NCBI GenBank assembly: GCA_037952775.1
Contig: JBANAY010000003.1
Location: 3,224,001-3,288,000, forward strand
Length of the DNA stretch: 64,000 nucleotides
Direction: 5' to 3'
From: Clonostachys chloroleuca
Taxonomy: Eukaryota > Ascomycota > Sordariomycetes > Hypocreales > Bionectriaceae
How positions within the stretch are numbered: the stretch's first letter is position 1; each line of letters starts with the position of its first letter. Positions 43,566 through 54,955 of the stretch are shown one piece after another. Both the position numbers and the translations under genes were made by a program. A model generated the notes under the pieces. The model had not been told where the DNA came from. It saw nothing but the letters and a program-made list of their open reading frames with translations, and did not search any database.

Positions 43566-46239
43566 ACTGCTGTTAGCAAGAACACCGGCGCTTATTGGTA
43601 ACTCAAACTCTGGGGTTGTTAGCTCAACCTCGGAACTGAAACAAGGGGGATGAGAGGCCGAAAGTCAACAGGTTTCGGGGTTAAGCCAAGACGATCGGTT
43701 TTATTTGGAGAAATGTTTAGGGAGCCGATCAGAATGGCACAAGATTGTGAGAGCTGAATGACCTGGATGGCAGGGCGAAAGAGGGGAAGGGGGTTTAGGA
43801 CAACGAAAATGCTACTGATAAAAAAGCATTTGCCTAGATGGCGATGAGACTGAAACTGTATAATAGGAATTGAATGACTTTTTGATAGCTAGAAGCAATA
43901 GGGAGATTATACTTTGAGTTGTATAACTATGATGCATTTTTCATAACATTTGTCGTCCTCGTAGGCGCGTCTAAGACCTTCACTCTGAGATGGACGGAGA
44001 CTAAGAAGTAATAAGGGGGTACTGGGGGATTAAGACACGCACATTGCGCTGGGAGTTGTCCGGATTCATATATAAGCGACTCAACTGCCGCTGCACATTC
44101 TGATGAGTACAAATTCTATTCGTTTTAACTTCTTCAACTCGAGCTCTCTGGCATCTTTTGGGAGCAAGCCACGTCTCTAATAGAAACATAAATGCCGCCT
44201 TTCGGGGTATTGGCATTAATAGAGGGGCTTGTAGGCTATTGAAGCACTGACTCAACAACTACTTATAGATATTACATATATTAATGTTGTTGAGATTCAG
44301 ATCTAGAGACCACACGAATTGAGGACTATTGTAGATTGTGAAGATGGCACAATGACAGCTCCTCTATGTTAATACCATCGTCAGCATCTAAATGCAAGCC
44401 GCGTCATGTTAAATTCCTAACTTGCATATTCATACCTTGTTGGGTCAGAAATCTCTGTAATACAGCTTCAATTTAAGGCAAGCCTCTGACGTATTCAGGC
44501 GAATAATGTACTTGTATGATTAATATTTGTTGGTTAATGAAATCCTTATACTTCAGCGAGGGAGTCTTCGTTGCACAGCTCTCCCAGGCACCCAAAACAG
44601 ACGGCATCTTTGCTTCCTGCTTCTTCAGTCAAATCTACAACCGTGAATTTCCTCTGTATAGATAGCTAGAATTTTTCCTCAGAATATCTTTTCTTAACAT
44701 CTTAAAACTTATTACTTAAGTACACGCAGCTTCTGGCTCGAAGATGATAGTGTCACAGTTATTAGGACGGGGAAGCTCTTAGCTATCAGTCGGGCGGTAT
44801 TGATTTAAGACACTCAAACGTTATACTACTTATTTTCAAGTCTACGACCGATATTGTTAGGTTATTAAGGGCTAACAATAAATGCTAAAGAGATAATATA
44901 CCAAACCACCTCAACCCTTGGCTGGGTGTTGATCGACCAATCCGCAAGTCGCCATGTCACGCCCTACAAAGTGCGCGCAATCTTGAATACTTGCCGACGA
45001 GACAGAAGCTTGATCTGTCAAGTCCGCGCCATCTCGGTTTATTGGTAGGAACAGCTTGTGGGTTAGGGTTCAGATTCGGGTTGGCAGTCTGCTCTGGGCT
45101 TCCTCCCCTGATACGGAGGCATACGTTCCTTTGAATCACACCCTGGGGGATGCGCGTTTCTGTGTCTGAAACATTTGGCCCGAAAATCAAATGTTTCCGA
45201 TCTCCCGGGCGGCTGTTGGTACCGGCACTGAGCCCAGCCTTGAATCAGTCAACCTGCGCTAAGGCTACTGAGATGATAAAAGACCGCCAAAGATATTGTA
45301 ATGGCCGTTGGCCTGTTTTTCAAAGGGTTGATTCACCCACAGAGATGCTTGCTTTGGAGCTCGAAGTTCTGGACCGAGACCGAACGATCATTCCAGAGCC
45401 GATGACAGCTCAGGGATGGAGCGTTCCGGACCCGCAGATCGCGGACAGCAGATGCGTCCTTCTTGGCGAGCACCTGGCGATCCTTGCCTTTACGACAAGC
45501 AGGTCGTGGTCCAGCGACCAGGGTTCTCCGGCGGCAACGGTGGCAGCAACGGTGAATGGAGTTGGACTTGGGCGGCCCAGACACAGTATATGGTGACAAT
45601 ATGCTCGATGCACGGGAGAATAACCTCCGCCCAGCCTTTTGCTCTACGACAGGTTGTGCGTGCTAGTGCAATTGGCCATGAAGCCTCGAAGAACCTTGGC
45701 AGTGGAAATCTTGGATATGCTACGTCGCCCCTAGATTGCGCGGTATGCAAGCTAGGTCTATTAGTAAAAACGCAATTCCTCCATGTACCAATCTTGGATA
45801 TCAATGATATTCTCCCGCTTTTCCCTCTTTGGGGAGGATGGCCTAGATTATGCGACAATCTATGCCGTCGAAAAATAGCCCGGTCCGTTAGTTGGCACTA
45901 GAGGAGAGGCCTCAAGGCAGCTAGAAGGCTAGAATGCAGGTGGGTGGGTTAGCTGGGGCCACAGTGGTCCCCCACCAGCTGCCAGGCCATCCCAGACCCT
46001 CCGTTCCCCTGAAGAGACAGGAAAGCTTGTATTCGTAGGCAGGGCCGCGTGGCTCGAAGCTTCAACTCCAAGCTTGTCAGTCACGAAATGTAGTGGTTCA
46101 CAGGGGGCGATCACTCAATGGACAGGTATGACACCGAAACAGACGATCAATCACTGCCTGGTCATCTCCTTTGCTGGGTCGTACAAATACGAGTCCGGAA
46201 GACACCCACTTAAAGGGGAACCATTGGATGCTTTGCACT

Positions 46240-46241
<2 letters not shown>
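43566..46241. other. Intergenic, partly AT-rich
   Basis: 43800-44930 is AT-rich with no conserved frame. 45150-45900 has open frames on both strands (149 codons +, 123 codons -) that overlap and show no family match; they could be remnants or chance. No gene called. Confidence 0.5.

Positions 46242-46282
<41 letters not shown>
46242..46282. repeat. 41-base T homopolymer
   Basis: An uninterrupted run of 41 T. It could be a retroposed poly(A) tail on the minus strand, a slippage-prone tract or an assembly artefact. I found no target-site duplication around it. Confidence 0.9.
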
Positions 46283-46283
<1 letters not shown>

Positions 46284-47322
46284 TGACAAGCGAGCCTGCA
46301 AGACCAAGCTTTTGAGGAGTCTCTGCTGCTTTATGTTGGCGGCAGGCAGTAAGAACAATAGTTTCTCCACCTACCATGATTATGTACAAAACGTGTTCAC
46401 CGGCTGCCTGCCAAGAGACAAAGAAGGGGCAAGCCGTTAGTAACGCCTTGTCTCGCTTTCATTTCTGGGAGACGCAGAGAAGAACCAGACCAGGTCCTAT
46501 CGGCCACAGATCCAGCAAGTCGACGCAGTGCAGAATGCATCATTGCATTGCATTAGTAGGTATGCCAGTCCCGTAGTCCAGAACTCGCTGCGCAACCCGC
46601 GGCGGCCTCCACTGTCATTGTCAGCGGAACCTAGGGCTGACCCCTGCTCTGGCTCACTGCCCTTACATGTCCCGACCTGAGGTACGACAGCATCTAGACG
46701 GTACATGTACTTTGTAGGTATGTATGAATCGGAGGCGGCGGCTAGTAGCAATAAAGGCACCGCTAGGGGTTGTCAGCTCCTCCACCGGTACGCACTGTCC
46801 CGAGCCATCGGTCGCCTGCTTTCCCTATCCCGTCATTCCACACAGCCGCATCCTTGTCGCACCGCCCCAAGCCTGGCTCATTGCCTGCATGTACGAGCCA
46901 GTAGTGAGCAGTACGTATCCATCCAATATCGATTTTACGAACGCCGCCCACGTTCCTTATCTTGCCTCTCATCCCTCCCCATCAGCCACTCCTCCTCTCT
47001 CGTCCCGTCTCTGGCTGCTTATCCCCATTCTCGCCCTCTCCATCCTTCTTTTCCGAGGCTGCCAGCTCTCTAATTGAGTTCCAGCAAAGAGATCCGGTCC
47101 CTACTTTCCTCTGTTAAACTTCTAGCTTCTACACTCATTCGGCACTCTACTTTCTTCGCCCCCCACTAGATCGACATCCGAGATCGAGACGACATTCCTC
47201 GCAGCTCGACAACGACACACGGGCCTCCTTACCAGCTTTCTTGCTTAATTTCAGACGATTGCTCTGCGCTTCCCTGTTGCCACAGCAGTTGCACCCTCCT
47301 CCGCTATGCTCAACCTATAACA
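46283..47322. other. Upstream region of the DUF3405 gene
   Basis: About 1 kb. 46970-47320 is strongly pyrimidine-rich and likely forms the promoter end and leader. No gene supported before it. Confidence 0.5.
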
Positions 47323-49725
47323 ATGGAGAAATCACGATTCGAATTTAAGAGGATGAGCAGCCGTTCGAGCTCCAACTCTTCCTCTCTGGGAAGCGATTCC
47401 TTCCTTCCGATACACGGCAGCTTCGAGAAGCCCGTCATCCGATTGCGCACAGTAGTCACACACGGAGTCTACCGCCGAGTCTTGATATGGGCCGTTACCA
47501 GCGTGCTGCTGGTTACTGTATTTCTCTATAGCACCAGGGATGGAAGCTTACACCGGATATCAAATGACACCAGCACCCCGTCCGCGCTCTCCCACGGCTC
47601 TGCTGATGTTCCTTCCAACGCCGACTCACCGACCCCTCCAAAGGTGCTTAAGCCTCCACACAACAACGGTATCAAGGAAGAGCACGATGCTGAGACCATC
47701 TACCATGTCAATCCCAACCCCGAAGACCCCGACCAAGATGGGAGTGAGAAGCCGGAAACTCCGGAGAGCCTGAAGAGATGGGAGGAAGATCTCGGACGAA
47801 TGCCGTGGCTCAACTTCAAACTGTGAGCCAATTGAAAACTCCCCATTCTTCCAAGTCGATACTAATGCAACTGGAATAGCTTCGATGGTTATTTCAACGG
47901 GCTGAAGACGCTTGTTTCCTCTGTGAACCATGTGCCGGAGAATGCGCGGGTGCCACCTCCACTTTCTACACGATCGTCCGCCGATGAAGAGACACCGTCT
48001 CAGAAGCCTTATTACCCATACAACTCATCACACCCTGACTTCCGACTTTGCTATCTTGACAGCCAAAATACAATTCCGGCCCCCGATATTTTCGCATACA
48101 GTGGCATTCCTCAGAATTTCCCCGAACCTTCCATGGGTTCTTACCAAGCTCTCGGAATCCCGGATGATGTGTGCTTCGACCGTTTTGGCCGGTACGGTCC
48201 TTATGGTTTCGGGTACTCCAAGCGAGAGGGAGGTTCTGGCGTCGGTCAATTCACTGAAAGCTCTGGCAACGAGCGAGTTTGGGCGAATTCCGGAAAGATT
48301 GACTACAACACTGTTGACTGGGCTGATGCGCAGGATCGTTGCTATGAAGCCAACAAGGCCCGATTCCAGCAGGTAAACCCTGAAACCAACAAGCTCGTAC
48401 CCGTCGAGGGAAAGAGGGCGCGCATCGCCGTTGTCATCCGGGTGTACACGGGTTTCGAATGGACAGACCTCGCCATTCTCAACTTCCGAGCTCTTATCAA
48501 CGAACTGTCGCTGAAATCGGGAGGCGAGTACCAGGTCCATTTCCTTCTCCATGTCAAGGATGGGGATACACCCCTTTGGTCGGATGAGGCGACAGCCCGA
48601 AGAGTCGTGGAAACTAATATGCCAGCTGAATTCCGCGGAATGGTCACCCTATGGAGCGAACCTCAAATGGCACTCTACTACCCTGGCAAGTTCCGCGACT
48701 CGTATTCTAATCCTAGTCAGAGAGAGCTTGGAGGAGTCTACCGCAGTGGACACTGGCCACTCCAGATCTTCGCTAGGCAGCACCCCGAGTATGAGCACTT
48801 TTGGAACTGGGAAATGGATATGAGATGGGTTGGCAACTATTACGAGCTATTCAATCGGATGACCAAGTGGGCGGAGCAGCAGCCGCGCCACCTGGCTTGG
48901 GAACGCAGCTCCCGATACTTTATCCCCTCCTACCATGGAAATTGGGAGAACTTTACCGCGACCGTGGAGCGCGACGCGGGAGAGTCGGGAATCGAACCAG
49001 TGCTTGGACCCGTCCAGTTCCAAGGTAGAAAGTCACTTCGGTTTGAAATGAGAGGGGAGTCACCAATGCCTGCATCCTGCGACCCCGATAAGGACCAGAG
49101 CTTGTGTGGTGTTGGTGAAGAGGCTGATCTGATTACCGTGAACCCTATTTTCGATACTCACATGTCGGGTTGGGCATTTGGCCTGGATGCCGTCGGTTAT
49201 CCCAAGAAGGCTCCTCCTCCCCGCAGGGCTGCTATTATCACTGCCTCTCGCCTGAGCCGACGACTACTAGATTCGATGCATGAGCAAGTTTGGAGGCACC
49301 ATCAGACCATGTTTTCCGAAATGTTCCCGGCCAGCATCGCCTTCCATCATGGCTTCAAGGCAGTTGCTGCCCCTCATCCGATATACTTGGACAGACAATG
49401 GGGAGATGCCATCAACGAAGTCTTCAATGGTGGCTCTCACCACTCCACAGACGGTCACGGATGCCCCTTTGACATCTCCAACGAACATAATCACCGTGGA
49501 TCTACTTGGTACTTCAACAGCAAGTTCTCTGGGATGCTGTGGCGAAGATGGCTGGGATACCCACAGAAGGACATGAGAGGGAGATACCAGTCAACCCAGG
49601 GGGAGGACGGAGTCATGCAGGGCGGAAAGAATCAGGAAGAATCCAGCTCGGGCACCGGACGCATGTGCTTGAGATCCATGCTGCTGCACCCAATCAAGCT
49701 GGAGCATCCTTCCGAGTTCAAATAA
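47323..49725 (+). CDS. DUF3405 type II membrane protein, glycosyltransferase-like
   Basis: Exons 47323-47822 and 47880-49725 give 781 aa. A short Ser-rich cytosolic tail precedes one membrane segment (about residues 53-69, VLIWAVTSVLLVTVFLY); then comes a proline/acid-rich stem. The lumenal domain begins near PWLNFKLFDGYFNGLKTLV and carries the DUF3405 features: DVCFDRFGRYGPYGFGYSK, ARIAVVIRVYTGFEWTDLAI, VHFLLHVKDG, YEHFWNWEMDMRWVGNYYEL and the His-rich end GGSHHSTDGHGCPFD. The EMDM segment could be a metal-binding DxD-like motif. The family is common in filamentous fungi and has no proven function; a Golgi sugar-transfer role is inferred from topology. The 57-bp intron splits the Leu codon between NFK and FDG. 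Confidence 0.92.
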
Positions 49726-51250
49726 GTTGCAAGGCAGTGATATGCTCAGGCATGGATCCGAAAATCTCAGGCTTGATTGCCAACGCAATCACCTACCATT
49801 CATTCAAGGTGACACCTCTGTCACTATACCACGACATTTCTTATTTTCACTCTTGGGGCCCAAAATTGTGGCGGCGTTTTTTTTTTTTTTTTTTTGTATT
49901 TTTTTCTTGAGCGGGCGCGAGTGTCCTTGTTCATAGGGGCAATCGTTTTGGGAAGCTTTGGTGAAACGGCGCATTTTTGGATATGGGAACAAACAAACAA
50001 ATAGATTGGGTCGGTCGTACATACATATATACTTTCCTTTTTATGAACATACAGACACAGCTACAGTCATTACAGAGGGTTGGGAACTCGGACCTGGGCT
50101 TATTATAATAGAATTTCCCGCAATCATAACCGTTGATCAAGCATTTGCTCACGATAAGTACTCATCACTTACGCGTGAAACTAATACTGTTGCTGTCGAA
50201 CCACGTACTAGTTGTCAAGGAAGTCATGGGTCGGTCATCGATGAACACCAGACTCATTAATGAGTTACACACGCACAACGGACCTGCCGGTCGGCTCAAG
50301 CAAGCAAGAAGAAGCTGTATTGTATTGAAAGAAATAAAACGCAAACCACCTCCCTTCCTTCATTCACTCATAATACGATACGCTCTGACCCGCCACAAGG
50401 CATCCTCGTCCTCACTACCTAACAGGCTAATGTCGAGTGGCAGGAGAGGGAAAGGGGGGGGGGTTAGATATATATATTATATATCCATTCTGCCGGTTCT
50501 AACCAAAAGACGCCTCCCAAGGTCCCCTCCACCATTCATTCTCACCCTAGCAGATTCCTTCCCTCCATGCCCAAATACTGTAACGCGAAAACCCCAAAAG
50601 TTTGGGGAGAAAAAAAAAAAAAAAAGGGGGGGGGGGGGGGAACTCAAGGTATCAACGGTACCACAGGAAAAGGCAAGAGTTGAGAATTACACCTCGCCAC
50701 CCCCTCAATGGAAACTGGAAACCATTGGTCCCAGAAATAGAACAGAAACGCAGAAGTAAAATAAAAAAACAAGACCGTAAACAATCAAATGCAACATCCA
50801 AAAGGAAGTTTTGCTGCAAACTGATGGAACGACTGCAAATAGCACTCACTGGCATGCCCCAGGGCCAGGATACCCGGGCAGAGGGGTGGGAGAAAGGAAT
50901 TCGCGTATGATCCGGATGATCCAAAAAAAGAATATGTGAAAAGACATCCAACATTTTTGATGCGGTTCGCTCTGTTCCAGAAGAGCAAGAATAATTAAAT
51001 AAGAGATTTGTTTCCCTAGCCACAAAGCAGAAAACCCGCGGCATGGTATCGAGGCTCACACGACGCCTTCAACGCCCTGAACGCCACTGCAAAGGAAAGT
51101 TCCAAGGAGAACGAACAGTCCTGCGAAAAGAAAAGGAAGCTTGCGCACACTGCTCTGCACACAGGACAGTGGTGCGCGTTTGTCATTCGGAAAATTCATC
51201 GTCTCGTAGGAGATAGCTCATCTCTCGACAAAAACAAGATAAGATGGATT
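49726..51250. other. Intergenic region with homopolymer tracts
   Basis: About 1.5 kb between the 3' ends of two converging genes. It holds a T19 run (49877-49895), a G-run near 50452-50463, a short TATATATATTATATA stretch near 50470, and an A16G15 tract. No conserved frame. Confidence 0.55.
50610..50640. repeat. A16-G15 homopolymer junction
   Basis: Sixteen A (50610-50625) run directly into fifteen G (50626-50640). Such a tract can mutate quickly or be mis-sequenced. Confidence 0.9.
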
Positions 51251-52736
51251 TTACTTCCTTAAAACTGCATCGTACATGCTGATCAGGCCTGTGATGGCAG
51301 TACCGGTCAAAACTCCCTTGTAGCCGCCGTATACGGCGCCTGCGAGGCGCTCGATAGATACGTCGGAGAGCAGACCGCCAAAGGTGACGCCCTGCGCGTA
51401 AACAACGTAGGAGAAAAGAGCCTTGGCAATGCTGAAGCTCACAGGGTCAACAAGGTACTCGGGAGCGTGAGAGCGAGATCGGGTGCGAGGACCAGAAGAG
51501 GTGGAAGCAGCGTTCAGGTTGAAAAAGTAGCCGAAGAAGGTTGGCAGAATGAAGCTGGTGAGAGCCCAGGCGAAAGCAGGAGACCAGAAGCTACCCGTCA
51601 ACAACAGGAACATATCGGGAAGGTAGACGGGGTAGTCGGAGGTCTTGAAGAAACTGATGGCGGGAATAGTAAAGGCGTACTTGTCGGCAAGAATCTCCCG
51701 TCGAATGAAGTAAAGCTCAAAGAGGCTGACTAGGAAGACAATCGAGTGAACAGTGCTCAGGGAGCTGCGGGTAGCCTCAGTAACTTCATTGATGCCGGTC
51801 TCCTGGTAGATGGACGACACGCGAGTTCGCACAGCAGTAGTAGAGCGGTCAACAGTGCGCGCAATGTCTGCAGGCGTGGCAGGAAGCTCAGACAGCTGGG
51901 CCATAACTTGCTGGGAGAGGCTTCTAGCCGGCGTCTGAACAAGAGCGGTAGTTGTTGGTACGACAGCCGTAGATGATGCGCGGGGAGTCTCAGCTCTGTG
52001 GCGCGTTTCTCGTTAGCAGACCGTTTCGGAGATTGGGATCGATAGAATACTGCGGCGCACGCGTCTCTGACACCGCAAAACGCGCCTGAGAAGTGAGACT
52101 TACTCTTGAAGGATCTCCTCGGCGAGCCTGGAAACCCGTCGCTTGGCGACCTTGAGCTCCCTCTCGGCTTCGCTCTTGACAGCCTGCTTCACCTCCTTGA
52201 CTTCCTTGGGCTCGACCTCCCTCTTGACTGGGGACCTGGCCTCCCGCTTCAGCGGCGAACCCCTGGAGCGGCTGTTGTAGTGGCTGTTGTAGTAGCCCTG
52301 GAGCTCAGTCTTCCCCGACAGGCGGCTGGCATTCTCGGTGAGGTATTCGTCGAGGGAGGCCTCGAGCTCTGGCTTCTTCAAGTCCTTGATGCTACGCGAC
52401 GCGTGCTGTTAGTTTGTGTGCGGTATGGCAGGTAGCTCGTTGAGCAATGACGCGCGGGGTTTGCGCCCTCGCGAAAAAGGAAAAGGACCCGATGCAACGC
52501 GCGCAAGCTCACGGGAGCATCGGGAGGCGATATGCGACAGAGACAGAAGGGCCTGCTCGCAATTGCGAAGGGCGCGCAAGCGGGCGCAGGCGCGAACACG
52601 AGCGATGCAGGCGCGCCATCTGCTGGGTAATTGGGGTTTCGGGTACGTACTTCTTGAGGCCGAGCTCCTTGGCGAGCTCAAGAAGATCCTTCTTGAGCTG
52701 GGTGCGTAGCCAGTTGTTGGTAGCAGGCGAGGACAT
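51251..52736 (-). CDS. HeH/SAP-like domain protein with C-terminal membrane segments
   Basis: Exons 52736-52651, 52391-52104 and 51995-51251 give 372 aa. The N-terminus (NNWLRTQLKKDLLELAKELG, then LKNIKDLKKPELEASLDEYL) looks like a helix-extension-helix/SAP fold, which in other proteins binds DNA or chromatin. A charged region follows (SPVKREVEPKEVKEVKQAV). The C-terminal half has four or so hydrophobic stretches, including SIVFLVSLFELYFI, DMFLLLTGSFWSPAFAWALT and VYAQGVTFGGLL, and ends SMYDAVLRK. This arrangement is reminiscent of inner nuclear membrane proteins such as the LEM/HeH class, but that is inference. I recognise it as a conserved hypothetical of Pezizomycotina. The first intron is long (259 bp, GC-rich); the second is 108 bp. 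Confidence 0.85.
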
Positions 52737-54955
52737 GGTTGCGTCTGTGGTGAGGCTGCCTGTGAGGGTGATGACGATGTTGTTCCTAAAAAAGTCGAGT
52801 CCCGTCGCGGTGTAATTCGGACGCGGGGTTCAGGTAGACAGACAGTAGGTAATCACTGTAGGTAGGTAGGTGTAGGCAGGGAGGAGGTGTGTAATTGAGG
52901 TAAGGTGATAAGTGCGTGCTAGTCAACACTGTGCGTGTGTGCTGTGCGAGTGTGAGGTGAGATAGCGGAATGTGTTCTACAATCCAGATGGGGGGCTGCC
53001 GGTAGTTATTTGGGGGATTGAAACCTGCTATTAGGTAGGATGTTTTGACAGACGGATTGATGGCGAGAGGCTCTGAGGGACTGAGGGAGGGGTGGAGGAG
53101 GGGGCGGTGGCCTGTGTGTTTGGGGTGCTGCACAGGCTGTTGTTATGGGCGGCTTACGGCTGCTGGTTCCATTGTTTACATCTGGCCCCCCGGCCGCCAG
53201 CTCTCATTCGCCCGAGATGCCACCTTTACCCATCCGGGCAGCTCTGTCGAGCTCTCCAGCTACCTCAACAGCGTAGCGCGAATGTACCGTCCCAGGTGGG
53301 CAATCCAATTAAACCCAGCAGCTCCCTCATAGGCTCCTACCTGCCCTATGCCATCCATGGCCCTTCCGAGTCCCGCCCCTCACCCCCGCTGTGGGTTGAG
53401 ATTATGAGTCCTGGTCATGGTTGTTGCGCGAAGAACGCGTCTCTACCTACCAACCCGTCTTGACGCATTATCGCGAAGGGAATGAAGCATTGGTTATTGA
53501 TGTGCTTGCTTGGCCATGTACTTAGGTAAGCTTGATCGGGTACCGTGACCTTTCCTTCCCTTTCCCCAAAGGGATAATTGCCAACCGCCCATTCCTGTCC
53601 TATCCAGGCAACTACACGACGTCTAGGCGGAAAGTGCGACACCGAGGTATGCGCACACATGATTCTTCGTAATAGCCACGGAACCCAATTTCAACCAATT
53701 CACCTCTACCACATCCCGTCACTAAGCTTGCATTCGCAAACGAGAAGCCGGTGCAAACTACTCTACGTGTCATCAACCCAAAGTGCAAACTCCCACAACT
53801 TATCCTAGCCGTCCGCACGTGCTATCAAACGAAGCGTGTACATGCCCGCCGCTTCCTTCATAAGAAACGCAGATTCTCGGCACATGAAAGATGGTGACTC
53901 GCTTGCCTCCCGTGGTCTTTGCCTCCCGTGGTCTCACCTTGATTGATTTCCTCTGACAAGGTTTGGGTTTTGGTCACTCAAGCGGACGATTCCAGACTTC
54001 ATACTCGTGACCTACAACGTCTACTACTCTGTGCGGTAGATGCTCGTAAAGTTTCAAGATATAAATATCCCTCGCTTGATTCCCTCTGTCCAATTCGTAG
54101 TAATGTCAGCCCAAGACCTCATCCAAGCTACTATTCTAGCCTTCAGTGTGCCATCATCTCTTGTTCTCCTCAAAAACAATCATCAAGGAAACTTATTTCT
54201 TAGAGAAACCTCCGAGAAAGAAATTACAAGACACCACTTTGCGTAAAGAGCTGTTCAAATGGCTCCAACGCTGGCACGTCCCGTATCCAGGACCCCTCCC
54301 TTGCCGCCTCCTCTGCCACCTCCAGCGAAGCCGGGCATACCCCGTCGAAACCACTAAGTCGGGTCAAATCAGCGTGGGTTGCTCGGTTACTCGACCTAAG
54401 TTGGTTCAGACCTGCTACAGACGAGTAGCTGTCCTCGTCCACGCACATGATGGAGGTGCTGTTGGGTGGAGTGATATAGTTTGGGTCAAGCACCGAAGCT
54501 ATCTATCATACTATGTCCCCTACTGAGAAGAATGGAAGAAATATCTCATTTAGTTTGGATTTGAAAATGAGTCGAGTTGTTTTTATCTTCTTTGCACCAA
54601 CTATACTCTATTGGTATCCTCCCAAAATTGATGCTGCAAGAAAGACTGTTTTTTAATAAACCGTCTACATCATGCCGTCCACCCTTTTCGTCGCTGGTTT
54701 TACCTCGCCGGGATGGACTGCTTTGAACAAGAAAGCAGCAGATAAAATCAAAATCTTCCGTCGCGCCATGTGTTGAATGATGTCCCCCACTCCGTCCCAG
54801 ATTTACCTCTGCCGTGTGATATGCGTGCCGCTCAATTCTTCCTCATGTGCTCTTCCCACGTTGAGTTGAAAGCTTACAAGTTGTATGTTCCCAAGTCTGC
54901 CATACCCAAAATGCATTTTTAGCCGCCATTGCAGCCGATAAAGTGTACAGTTCGC
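52737..54955. other. Intergenic region
   Basis: About 2.2 kb. 52790-53040 carries GTGTGT- and TAGGTAGG-type simple repeats next to the membrane-protein gene's start. The rest has only short frames without motifs. The last few hundred bases are the 3' side of the C1-THF synthase gene. Confidence 0.5.

Noticed and set aside
42455..43585. 376-codon antisense frame rich in Val/Phe/Leu/Pro
   Set aside because: Mirror of the lysine-rich repeat gene: AAG codons read as CTT on the other strand. The sense frame has a TATA box, signal peptide and tripartite design.
45150..45596. 149-codon plus-strand frame
   Set aside because: Overlaps minus-strand frames and shows no family match; could be a remnant but I cannot support it.
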